Assembly: GCA_947172415.1 (NCBI GenBank)
Contig: OX359193.1
Location: 6,566,501 to 6,630,500 of the forward strand
Length of the DNA stretch: 64,000 nt
Reading direction: 5' to 3'
Origin: Chondrosia reniformis
Lineage: Eukaryota > Porifera > Demospongiae > Chondrillida > Chondrillidae
A program made the position numbers and the translations under genes. Shown piece by piece: positions 1 to 12,500 of this stretch; position 1 is the first letter of the stretch, and each line of letters begins with the position of its first letter. The notes beneath the pieces were generated by a model that was not told the DNA's origin, made no database searches, and was given only the letters and a program-made list of their open reading frames with translations.

Positions 1-514
1 AGTAAACGCGTTAGAAGTGAAAAAAGTACTAACACACTTTAGCACTGTCAATATTAACCTTTGTTGAGTTCATTCAACTCTGGTCTGGCCGAGTCTGGCC
101 AATGTTAGCTCTTCATTCTGTGACTACGATAAAAGGTTCTTATCTGGTAATATTAGAACAAAACCGTACCGTTGGTACTGTTTTGTTTACGTCTTATGAA
201 TATATGTTAATGATGGAAATAGAGGAAGTCTATTTAGTGCTTTCCTGCTTATATTACTCTACCGTGTGTTTCTACCATTTTGTTATCTAGTGGAGGGATT
301 ATAGTATTTACAGCGTCTCTGTACGTTATTTTAGGAAACGTAAGTGTGTTATTGAACTGAAAGATTGTAGTAAGAAACAAAAAAGGTATGATATGCGAAA
401 TGTGTGTGCACAAGGACTGTATTTCCATTTCCTCAAGTGTGCCTTTCCTATGTTTGTATTGAATACATTTAGTTAGTACTGCTGTATGACTTTTAGATTG
501 TATTTGTTTTCTAG
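1..514. other. 5' edge, no supported exon
   Basis: AT-rich sequence before the first TRIP12 exon I can support. A good acceptor ends at 514 and the following exon opens part-way through a codon, so at least one upstream exon exists. It may lie here or outside the window. I could not assign it. Confidence 0.4.
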
Positions 515-3500
515 GCAAAAGTTAGATATTGGCTCGCCCAAATTGCACAGAAGATCTCCTAGGATATTTGTAAATACTTGTGTAAATCAGTTGGAGAATA
601 CTACCTGCAAAGAAAAACAGAGATCTCATCATCGTCTTCCCTCACATATTGAGGAGAATCATTTAGGAATTAAAACAAAGGACGCCGTTGTTCTTTTGAG
701 AAAGTTAAATTTGACAGAGATACACAGTAGACCAGCAGACTGTGAAGAAGGTTTATCCATTAACCTAAAGAAAGGCAAGCAAAAGAGAAAACCAGCCAAG
801 CCTTCCTATCCCTTGCCTAAGCAAACCAAATTGTCAAAACAAGTTTCTGAAAGGTAAGCACTAATTCACATGTAACAATGTTACATACTTGTCACATGCT
901 TGTCACATGCTTATCACATGCTTGTTACTGTATTGTCACATCCTTGTTACTGATTGTTACATGTCACATGCTTGTTACTGTATTGTCACATGCTTGTCAC
1001 TGATTGCTACATGTCACATGCTTGTCACATGCTTGTTACTGTATTGTCACATGCTTGTCACTGATTGCTACATGTCACATGCTTGTCACATGCTTATCAC
1101 ATGTTTGTTACTGTATTGTCACATCCTTGTCACTGATTGTTACATGTCACATGCTTGTCACATGCTTGTCACATGCTTGTTACTGTATTGTCACATCCTT
1201 GTCACTGATTGCTACTGTACATGTCACATGCTTGTCACTGATTGCTACTGTACATGTCACATGCTTGTCACATGCTTGTCACATGTGGTCACTCATAACT
1301 TTAACAATATTATTAATTTCAATGTAGGATGGCAGAAAATTTAACTGATTCTGGAAGTAGTGGTGAGTACATTCATCTTCTTGAATATATCTACCTAAGT
1401 TACTGTACCATACTAGTGGTAACCCCTAAGATATAAGGTGTATGTGAATGTGTTATGCCTAAAGTCTATAAAATAAAAACATTTTAAAAAATGAAGTTAG
1501 AAGTAGAGATGGCCAGTGTTGCAACAATTAATAGCACATCTGGAAAAAGTATTGAAACAAGACAGTGATCATGAAAGATACAGCTAGCCATACAGAAGTG
1601 GCATATACTGAAATTTAAGTTCTGTGTTAGGGCGGCCATGTTTTTTGGCCAACCCCACTTAAGAGAGTACTGCTGTATTCTCTGACACTAAGTACATATA
1701 GTGGCATTTCAGATTCAGCCATTTTGTACTTGTTCTGCATTAAGTAGTCGGTGCTACTTCTTGTAGATAAAGCTAAGGACAAATCTACTTCCCACGACCG
1801 CGCAAGAGAGGCTTTTAAAGGTACAAAAGTGATGATTTCTCTGACCCCTAACCCTAACCCTAACCCAACTCTTAAATCTATTGTAGCATTTTTGGAAATG
1901 GATGGAATGGATGATATCACTTTTCCACCAGAGCTCCACCACAGAATGTTTGCACATTTCCGCCGCTCCACCTCAAGCTCAAGAGCTCACCAGTTGTTGC
2001 AAATCCTAAGCGAAACAGAAGATGAAGAAGTAGAATTACAGTGCATCACTGAGCTCAGTCAGGTCAGATGTTCATTGCATAACACACCTCTGAGTGCTGG
2101 ACTTTGTGGTACTGTTTAACTGCCTTATTTGGGAAGCATTGCAATATATAACAGAAATCCTAGTATTTCTTGTTATTTATGTGCAAGTGTATGCACATGT
2201 TTAATACTTATATTCTATTCATTGTATCTTTCACTTTTAGTTGTTAGTTATGGGTAATGAAGAGACATTAACTGGATTTCCTGTTAAACAAGCTATTCCA
2301 GTTTTGGTGAGTCAAGCTCTCTGAGGTAAAGGTGTACTTGTTATTGAATGCCTGCTCACTCAGCTGTGAAACAGACATCTTTTAACAGCAATGTAGTCAT
2401 TAACCTTCAACACACATGCTATAGTACTCAGTGTGTGTGCGTATCTGTTACCATGCTTGAACGCACAGGTGGGTAAGCAATGTTGTATAAAGATTGGATT
2501 TTTAAAAACACTTTTTCGAAAGATATAACAGGGTTTCTTTCGGAGCCCCCCCTTGTATAGATGATTCCACATTATATATGTACCAGAAAGGACATTGGTG
2601 TACTAAACTAAATATGTTTGCCCCCTCTTCTTTTCTATTATCATCATTTTGCCCCCCTTGCTAAATACTCTGAAAGAAACACTGATAATAACATTAACAT
2701 TTACCTTTTTTGCTTCTACCTACATATGTACCTGTAATTTGGATAGATTGCAATCAATTACCCTCACATTTGATTCCTGATATACGGTATATTGGAGCAT
2801 CCTTACACAAAAACATTACTCTATTAATCTAAGAGCACCTCCCTGCTTTTAAGATGACCTCCCTACTCATATAAGAGCACCCCTGCCCCTAAATAAGAAT
2901 ACGCTAATGTACACATCAGTGCTAAACTAATTGTACTGTATGTACGTACATATACTCCACTTTAGATACGTTGTTTGAAGAAGGATCATAACTTTGATTT
3001 AGTAAGTCTGTATTCCTCGCACCCTGTACCTATGTATATAATGTGTTCAGACATGCAGCACATGAACTGTATTCATTGCATTATGTGTCATACATGTAAT
3101 TCAGTCACTCGTAGCCTGTCGGTCACTGAACTACATGATGGAGTCACTACCTCCTTCCCTGTCCATGATGAGCAACGCTATACCTGTCCTCATTGGTAAA
3201 GTAAGTTTCTAGCATATACCTATGGATACCATATGTGTTAGTACAGTTGCAATTGTCATTTTCTGTAAAGGTTGTCCAATCTCACAATCTCTGTTAGCCC
3301 AGTAATCATTTCAGGCTTGCTCCCATTACTATATCCACCAACGTACATATTTCGTCTATGTTAGATTTGTGTTTATTTGAATATATCTATGTACATACAT
3401 TTCAATGTTATTAATGTACATTTACAGACATACTCATGGCTAAAAATAAGAATTAGGACTCTTGTACTGTTTACCTGTTATTTTGAGCACCGCATGACAG

Positions 3501-6500
3501 AGCTTCAGCTCACTTGTCCTTTCAACTATGACCATAAAAAAGTAGACAGCATTGGTAGTGTATACTGAATACTAATGATTTGGTGCTGGTATTCTAGTGA
3601 TAGACCCGTACAAATGTGTGTACTCTACTACACATGTCTCCCTCACTGGCATAGCTGCAATCCATTGAGTGCCTTGACGTGGCCGAACAGGCTCTTGTAG
3701 CCCTGGAGATCTTGTCTGCCAGGTTCAGTCAGGAAATTCTTGAACTGGTAAGTGATCACTGTTTGCAACTGTCCCGGAGGATCCAACACCCTTTCCTAAG
3801 GACACAGTTGACATCAATACGAGGCTGAGGGAAGATACTTACAATAGACTGTTTCTCTAGACCTACGTATTACTTGGGAAAACTTACAGATGAGGATACA
3901 TCTTCATAACAATTTTCTTCTTTTTCCACTAGTTGTAGTACTGGCCTCATTTTGTGTGAACTTTCTACTCTATTTGACTATAGGGTGGTGTGTGCTCCGC
4001 TTTACTTTACTTTGAGTTTTTTCCAATCAGTTCTCAAGTAAGCTCCACTATAATCACTGTTATGTACCGCATGTGTACATATAGGATGGATATGCAGAGG
4101 AGGAGATGTGTTTCTTGACTGCCTGCTACTCTTTTACTGTTTTATCATTAGCGTCAGGCTCTCGGTATTGCAGCTAATTGTGCTAAATCAGTTCGCAGTA
4201 CTACCTTCAAGTTTGTTGCAGATGCCATTCCTGCCCTAACCAACCGTTTGCAACATCAGGTGAGGGAGCAGCCCGTATACTTGTAGCTTAACAGATCTCC
4301 TACATACGTACATCTCCTATTCATTGAGACTATATAATTAAGTGTTCCATCTGTGCCTCTACCCTTGACTTCCAAATGGACCAGTTGGTATCCACACCGT
4401 GTAGGTTACCCTAAATGTCATGTCAACAAAATAGTAAACATTAATTGTTACATCCCTACTATTATTGTAGCACAAAGGGTATAGGTAACATTTGATTATT
4501 TCTCTTTTTCTTTTTCTTAGGACCTGAAATCGGTTGAATACTCGTGTTTAGCTTTTTCGGGAATCATTAATGGTCTAGCTAGGTATCCAGTGAGTAGAAT
4601 TACTGCATATGTATGTATCCTAGTGAAATGTGGATCTTGCGTACTTCTGTAGGATCTTCTAACTGAAGTGTGTAGCCATGGACTTCTACAGTCGCTGCAG
4701 CAACTGGTGAGGCTTGATAGGACTACTTGAACACTATTTCCTAGACATACTGCGGGGCTAGGGAAACATAAATAATATAATATACCGCACCACATACAGT
4801 AAGACTTACGTATGAGACATATTTTAGGGCAAGCTTATAGAGCTTTGGATGAAGATACAGTTTTCCTTCCCAATTCCTTCCTCCAGTTGTTAGTGTCCCC
4901 GCCTGTGGTCACTGGTCAGACTGTGGTACTGATATTGAAAATGTTGCGCAAGCTCTGCCAGTATTGTCCTTCCACATCAGTTCAACTGATAAAATTGAGT
5001 AAGACCCTGCTCGTTTCCTTTATGTACATACAGTTTGGTCAGTATATATAAGTTTTAATATGTAGAAAAGATTGAATGATATATGAAGTTTATTGAGCAG
5101 CAGCAACATTAAATCTTTGGAATAGAACGTTTCAACCCGTAAGTCTTCATCAGCAATATGATGATGATTTGCTATTGCTGATGAAGACCTACGGGTTGAA
5201 ACGTTCTATTCCAAAAGATTTAATGTTGCTGTTGCTCAATAAACTTTATATATCATCATGATTGCGACAAATAAACCCTATCACTTCAAAAGATTGAATA
5301 TATGGCTACAGATGTTCTAGGCTGTGATAATTAGTGGAATATCTACATGTCATTGGTTGCAAACTCATATACCTAGCATTGCCTGCTGGTTTGATTCCTG
5401 TATAGATATCGGTAGTACTCTAAAGTACCTCCTCCAAGGGGCTGAAGAGATACAACCTGCCAAGAGACAGGTTAGTATTCTGGTGTGCCTTAGGCCTGGG
5501 ATGTTCCTTCAGTGTATGCATTATGTATCAGATCTGTTAGCTCTGCATTCCCTGAATTAGTTTTTTTATTAATGTATGATACTTAACAATATATTTTGTT
5601 TCATAGCCTCTGAAATCACCCGCTGAATTATTGGAGTTTCTGCGGTTGTCAAGGTACAGATGTTCCTCTAGTGTAACTTACTCAGTTGGTATATGGTTAA
5701 ACTGTGTGTGCTGCTCCATTCTCTGAGAGGAGATGGAGGAGCTGGACTGCAGTCCACAATTAGATACAGCACTTTATGGCAGACTTAGTGTGTCAAACCA
5801 TCTTTTAATGTGTAATTCAGAAAGACTCTGATGTACTCTATCTCTCCCTCCCTCTCTCTCACCCTCCCCCACTATCTCCCTCCCTCTCTCCCTCCCCCTC
5901 TCTCTCCCTCCCCCTCTCTCACCCTCCCTCTATCTCAACCTCTTTTTTTCACCTGCACATGCCTTCATTATTAACCATCTCATTACAAAAATATCATAGA
6001 GTACAGTAGTACTCTATAAGTAGGGATGGCCGAAAAAAACATGGCCGCCGAATGGGAGTGAAAAAAAGAGAAAATAATCTGAAAAAATTAAAATAGAGTC
6101 TGAAAGGAAAAAAGGAAAAATTACAATAGAGGGTGATGGGTGGAAGAGGCATATGAGGGCTATGGGAGACCTAGACTCTGCTAAAAATGTCCTACAAAAA
6201 CATTACACAGTTTGGTAGTCTAGCCATAGCACTTTAGTTAAACATCTCTCTCCCTCCCTCTCTCTCTCCCTCCCCCTCTCTTACCCTCCCTCCCTCTCTC
6301 TCTCCCTCCCCCTCTCTTACCCTCCCTCCCTCTCTCTCTCCCTCCCTCTCTCTCTCCCTCCCCCTCTCCCTCCCTCCCCCTCTCCCTCCCTCCCCCTCTC
6401 CCTCCCTCCCCCTCTCCCTCCCTCCCCCTCTCCCTCCCTCCCTCTCTCCCTCCCTCCCTCTCTCTCTCCCTCCCCCTCTCTCTCCCTCCCCCTCTCTCTC

Positions 6501-9500
6501 CCTCCCCCTCTCCCTCCCTCCCTCCCTCTCACTCACCCTCCCCCTCTCTTTCTCCCTCCCTCTATCTCACTATCTCTGTATTTTCCTCCTTAATTAAACA
6601 TCTATCCAGACTTCATCTTAATTAGTTTAAAAGTAGACTAATTAGTAGTTGAGAAATTGAGATACATATTGTTTTTTCTGTTAACTTTTCTCTAGTGAAC
6701 TGCTGCCTCCGTTGCCTAGTGACAGTGAGTGTTACAACCACCTCTGTTGTTGAAGTGTGACCATATATGGATTGTCTTATGCAATACACTCATTAATTAT
6801 AGTGTATACCCTTGGTCTCATGTTTCCTGGTCAAGTACATTTGTACCTTTGATGGTTACAGTTAATAGCTAATTACTTATTCCGCATTATACTTGTATAT
6901 ACTGTGATTATCTCTCTTGTCACTTATAGTTACATTTGTCATGAATTTATTGAAAGATGAAGAAGAGGTAAAGTTAACAGTGTACAGTACTCATATACAG
7001 TAGTCATGTCGGTCACGGCCTGTGTTGATGCATCTGGTGCAGGTGTTGTGGCAGTATGAAGATGAGAACAAGTCCTGGGTCAACTTTGATGACAAAACCC
7101 AAAATATACTCAATGTAAGCTTATACACTGTACTGTGTGTTCACTATACATGTACACTGTACTGTGTGTTCACTATACATGTACACTGTGCCATGTGTTC
7201 ACTATACATGTACACTGTGCCGTGTGTTCACTATACATGTACACTGTGCCGTGTGTTCACTATACATGTACACTGTGCTGTGTGTTCACTATACATGTAC
7301 ACTGTACCGTATGTTCACTATACATGTACACTGTGCTGTGTGTTCACTATACATGTACACTGTACTGTGTGTTCACTATACATGTACACTGTGCTGTGTG
7401 TTCACTATACATGTACACTGTGCCGTGTGTTCACTATACATGTACACTGTACTGTGTGTTCACTATACATGTACACTGTGCTGTGTGTTCACTATACATG
7501 TACACTGTACTGTGTGTTCACTATACATGTACACTGTACTGTGTGTTCACTATACATGTACACTGTGCCGTGTGTTCACTATACATGTACACTGTGCTGT
7601 GTGTTCACTATACATGTACACTGTACCGTGTGTTCACTATACATGTACACTGTGCCGTGTGTTCACTATACATGTACACTGTGCCGTGTGTTCACTATAC
7701 ATGTACACTGTGCCGTGTGTTCACTATACATGTACACTGTGCCGTGTGTTCACTATACATGTACACTGTACTGTGTGTTCACTATACATGTACACTGTAC
7801 TGTGTGTTCACTATACATGTACACTGTGCCGTGTGTTCACTATACATGTACACTGTGCCGTGTGTTCACTATACATGTACACTGTACTGTGTGTTCACTA
7901 TACATGTACACTGTACTGTGTGTTCACTATACATGTACACTGTGCCGTGTGTTCACTATACATGTACACTGTACTGTGTGTTCACTATACATGTACACTG
8001 TGCTGTGTGTTCACTATACATGTACACTGTGCTGTGTGTTCACTATACATGTACACTGTGCTGTGTGTTCACTATACATGTACACTGTGCCGTGTGTTCA
8101 CTATACATGTACACTGTACTGTGTGTTCACTATACATGTACACTGTGCCGTGTGTTCACTATACATGTACACTGTACTGTGTGTTCACTATACATGTACA
8201 CTGTGCTGTGTGTTCACTATACATGTACACTGTGCTGTGTGTTCACTATACATGTACACTGTGCCATGTGTTCACTATACATGTACACTGTACTGTGTGT
8301 TCACTATACATGTACACTGTGCCGTGTGTTCACTATACATGTACACTGTACTGTGTGTTCACTATACATGTACACTGTGCTGTGTGTTCACTATACATGT
8401 ACACTGTGCTGTGTGTTCACTATACATGTACACTGTGCTGTGTGTTCACTATACATGTACACTGTGCTGTGTGTTCACTATACATGTACACTGTGCTGTG
8501 TGTTCACTATACATGTACACTGTGCCATGTGTTCACTATACATGTACACTGTGCCATGTGTTCACTATACATGTACACTGTACTGTGTGTTCACTATACA
8601 TGTACACTGTACTGTGTGTTCACTATACATGTACACTGTGCCGTGTGTTCACTATACATGTACACTGTGCCGTGTGTTCACTATACATGTACACTGTGCC
8701 GTGTGTTCACTATACATGTACACTGTGCCGTGTGTTCACTATACATGTACACTGTGCCGTGTGTTCACTATACATGTACACTGTGCCGTGTGTTCACTAT
8801 ACATGTACACTGTGCCGTGTGTTCACTATACATGTACACTGTACTGTGTGTTCACTATACATGTACACTGTGCTGTGTGTTCACTATACATGTACACTGT
8901 GCCGTGTGTTCACTATACATGTACACTGTGCCGTGTGTTCACTATACATGTACACTGTGCCGTGTGTTCACTATACATGTACACTGTGCCGTGTGTTCAC
9001 TATACATGTACACTGTGCCGTGTGTTCACTATACATGTACACTGTGCCGTGTGTTCACTATACATGTACACTGTGCCGTGTGTTCACTATACATGTACAC
9101 TGTGCCGTGTGTTCACTATACATGTACACTGTGCCGTGTGTTCACTATACATGTACACTGTGCCGTGTGTTCACTATACATGTACACTGTGCCGTGTGTT
9201 CACTATACATGTACACTGTGCCGTGTGTTCACTATACATGTACACTGTACTGTGTGTTCACTATACATGTACACTGTGCTGTGTGTTCACTATACATGTA
9301 CACTGTGCTGTGTGTTCACTATACATGTACACTGTGCCGTGTGTTCACTATACATGTACACTGTGCCGTGTGTTCACTATACATGTACACTGTACTGTGT
9401 GTTCACTATACATGTACACTGTACTGTGTGTTCACTATACATGTACACTGTACCGTGTGTTCACTATACATGTACACTGTGCTGTGTGTTCACTATACAT

Positions 9501-12500
9501 GTACACTGTGCCGTGTGTTCACTATACATGTACACTGTACTGTGTGTTCACTATACATGTACACTGTGCTGTGTGTTCACTATACATGTACACTGTGCTG
9601 TGTGTTCACTATACATGTACACTGTGCTGTGTGTTCACTATACATGTACACTGTGCCGTTATTGCTTTAGAGAGCTTATCAACTAAAACAGAGCCCTCTA
9701 GTGATAGCTTCCGGCAACAAGACTGTCATAATGGATCTCTCTGCTATGATACAAGTGAGCCTGTGATAGTGTAGTAGCAGCCGTCTATAGGACCTATAGG
9801 ACCTATACCTATGGATATCTTATACTCAATTGGACCCTTTTGAAATCTGCCACACTGCACACCTGCTGACTAGGTAGGCAGTTTGAGTTCTCTCTTTTCT
9901 TAGATTGAAAAGCACTCTAGCAGACAGGGGAAGATAAGGTTTGTTGAGAAGGCCTCTGAGCCAGCCCAGGAAGAACCAGAAGACCCAAGGTTGTCTTTTT
10001 GGAAGGAGAATACTACTCTGTATGAAGCATTCATAGTTGTAAGTCAGCAATACTACCCTCCCCTCCAAATAGCAGTTACCATAGCAACCTCACTTCCAAA
10101 TAGCAGTTACCATAGTAACTTCTCTTCCAAATAGCAGTTACCATAGTAACTTCTCTTCCAAATAGCAGTTACCATAGTAACTTCTCTTCCTAATAGTAGT
10201 TACCATAGTAACCTCACCAATTAATAATAGTTCCTTCCTTTGCTTACTAGATGGTGTTTCCACTGCTCTACCAGGAGTATGAGACCGCTGTGAGTGGTGT
10301 GCACAGACCGCTGTACTTTCACCTCTGAGATACTGTCACTTGCTACATATTTGTGTGTGTCTGTGTAATCTGAATGTGTAGGACGAGTCCAGTTTACAGC
10401 AGAAGTCATTAGAGTGCATCTTGAGGTTCCTGTATTACTCTAGGTACTGCAACTTGCTGTATATCTTTGGATAGATCAGTTTACACTACCGTACATATGT
10501 ACATGTAAATGTAGGCCTTGTCAGATTGAAGGTGTACAGTATGTACGTAGGTGTAGTCTACAAGTTTGTACTTTTTTATTGTTTTTAAATTGCCCTTTAA
10601 AGAGTGTAATTATAGCTAAAACTGGTTTCTTTTGTAGGAAGGAGATTGTCATGGAACTCCTTAAGGATGTGCCATTCTCTAGGTATGTAGGCTATTCACA
10701 AACTCTGATCTATTTCAACAGGAATGAACCTTGAGTGCCTGTATCAATTTCCTAATTCTGTAGTCAAATATCTGCTAACATTGGCAGTACAAACTTGAAG
10801 TAAATGGACACCTGTTACCAGCACAGGCTCACCTGTTAGGTCATGCATGTGTGTAATGCGACTCCCTCTATTGCCGTAGCACTGCTGTGACTGCCATTCA
10901 GATGACCAATGTTCTGATGCAGAAACTTCCCGATATTTTTCACACATATTTCCGACGAGAAGGTAACTTGCTCACTTGATTATTCCATGTACATTAACCA
11001 CAGTAAACAGCAAAAAGAAATATACACTACACTGATCAGACAATATATGGAATGTATATACATTTTCTCTCTCCATAGTAAACTCATTTTGGCTGTAAAT
11101 ATCAAGCATTTTATTCTAGGCTTACCACACTATGCCTTCTATTATAATACAGACATTTAAATTTTGTGGTCAGTAATGTAATATAAGTAAAAAGGTAGCA
11201 GGAGGAGTGAAGTTTATTGGTACATATGTATATGTACGTACATTGTAAAGTTGTGAGCCTGTGTAATAGTTATGATGAAGAAATGAATATCACATACATT
11301 ATGTACATATACAGTACATACAGAGCTGTGTAGTATGTATTTCTATGACAGCTCAACTTAATGTGTGTGCTTCTTGTAGGAGTGATGCACCAGCTACATC
11401 TTCTTGAGGAAAAGACCTCTCAGGTGAGTGACTGGGGGTGATGTGGCTAGCAGGTACATATACATCTATTAATGGTTTCCTTCTCAATCCTTCAGAAGCT
11501 AGTTCCTCCTGTTCGTTCTACTGAGGAACCAGAACCCATCCTACCTAGCCCCGAGCCAAGGCCACAACCCCCAGGGTCCCCCTCAGGGAGAGAGTGAGTT
11601 TAGAAGTGTGTATGTAGGTATGCATGGCACTGCCAGGCATTCTCTGTGTGCTAGACGCTTCACCTCTGCTTTGAGAAGAAGTAGTAGCAGACTCAAACGG
11701 ATGTTGTACAAGCGGACAGTGTCTAGTGAATCGCCAGCACCTGAACCACAAAGTTCTACAAGCAAGATATTGCCGTCTGCTAGTAAACAGAGCAGCAAGG
11801 CACAAGTGAGCATCGCAAAAGAGAGCCTTGGATGCTCGTGTCCGACTGACCTTTCTCTAAACTAACATGTTTGTCTCCCATCTTACTCAGCAGTCCTCCT
11901 TTGAAAAATCATCTTACAGGAAGATTGAACCAAAGGAAAATGTAAAAGTGCTAAAATGGATTGAAGAGCAATGTAAGACTGGTGATATGTATGTAGTTCA
12001 TTTTAACTTCATAGTAATCATCTCTTTGCTTCCATACGGATAGGCAAGAGGTCTTTGGAAGCCTGGAAATACACCAACAGTAAGGACAGCCATCCCTCAT
12101 TTGTTCCGTTGCACCGACTGCAGCTACTTCTGGACAAACTACTGAAAGTACATACAGTTCATACAGTACATATGTATGAATGTACAGTACCTATATTAAT
12201 ATTAACATTGTTACTTTATTGTCCTATATAGGATTCCAAAAGTGGAGAAAAGACTTTGGTAAGTTGGACAACACGGGTATTGTGTACATTTCCCTACCTC
12301 AACATTGAGCTGATCTGTAATCTACAGGTTTATCAGGTAGTGATACCATAAACTACATACATATGTGGGTGGGAGTTCCTGATAGCTAAATGTCTATTAC
12401 TAATAGGCATGCCCCCAGACCCCCCTAGCTGGGCCAATCCCAAAAAACATCTTCCTACACCACTGATTAGTAGGAAGGTCTAGTGTCCCTAACAACAAGC

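Noticed and set aside
6234..6536. Arg-Glu-Gly-rich minus-strand frame
   Set aside because: Complement of a CT-rich tract; low-complexity artefact.
7022..9774. Three overlapping ~850-880 codon frames rich in Cys, Tyr, Thr and His
   Set aside because: They are the three readings of a 29-bp minisatellite that lacks stops on one strand. TRIP12 splicing and frame place it in an intron.
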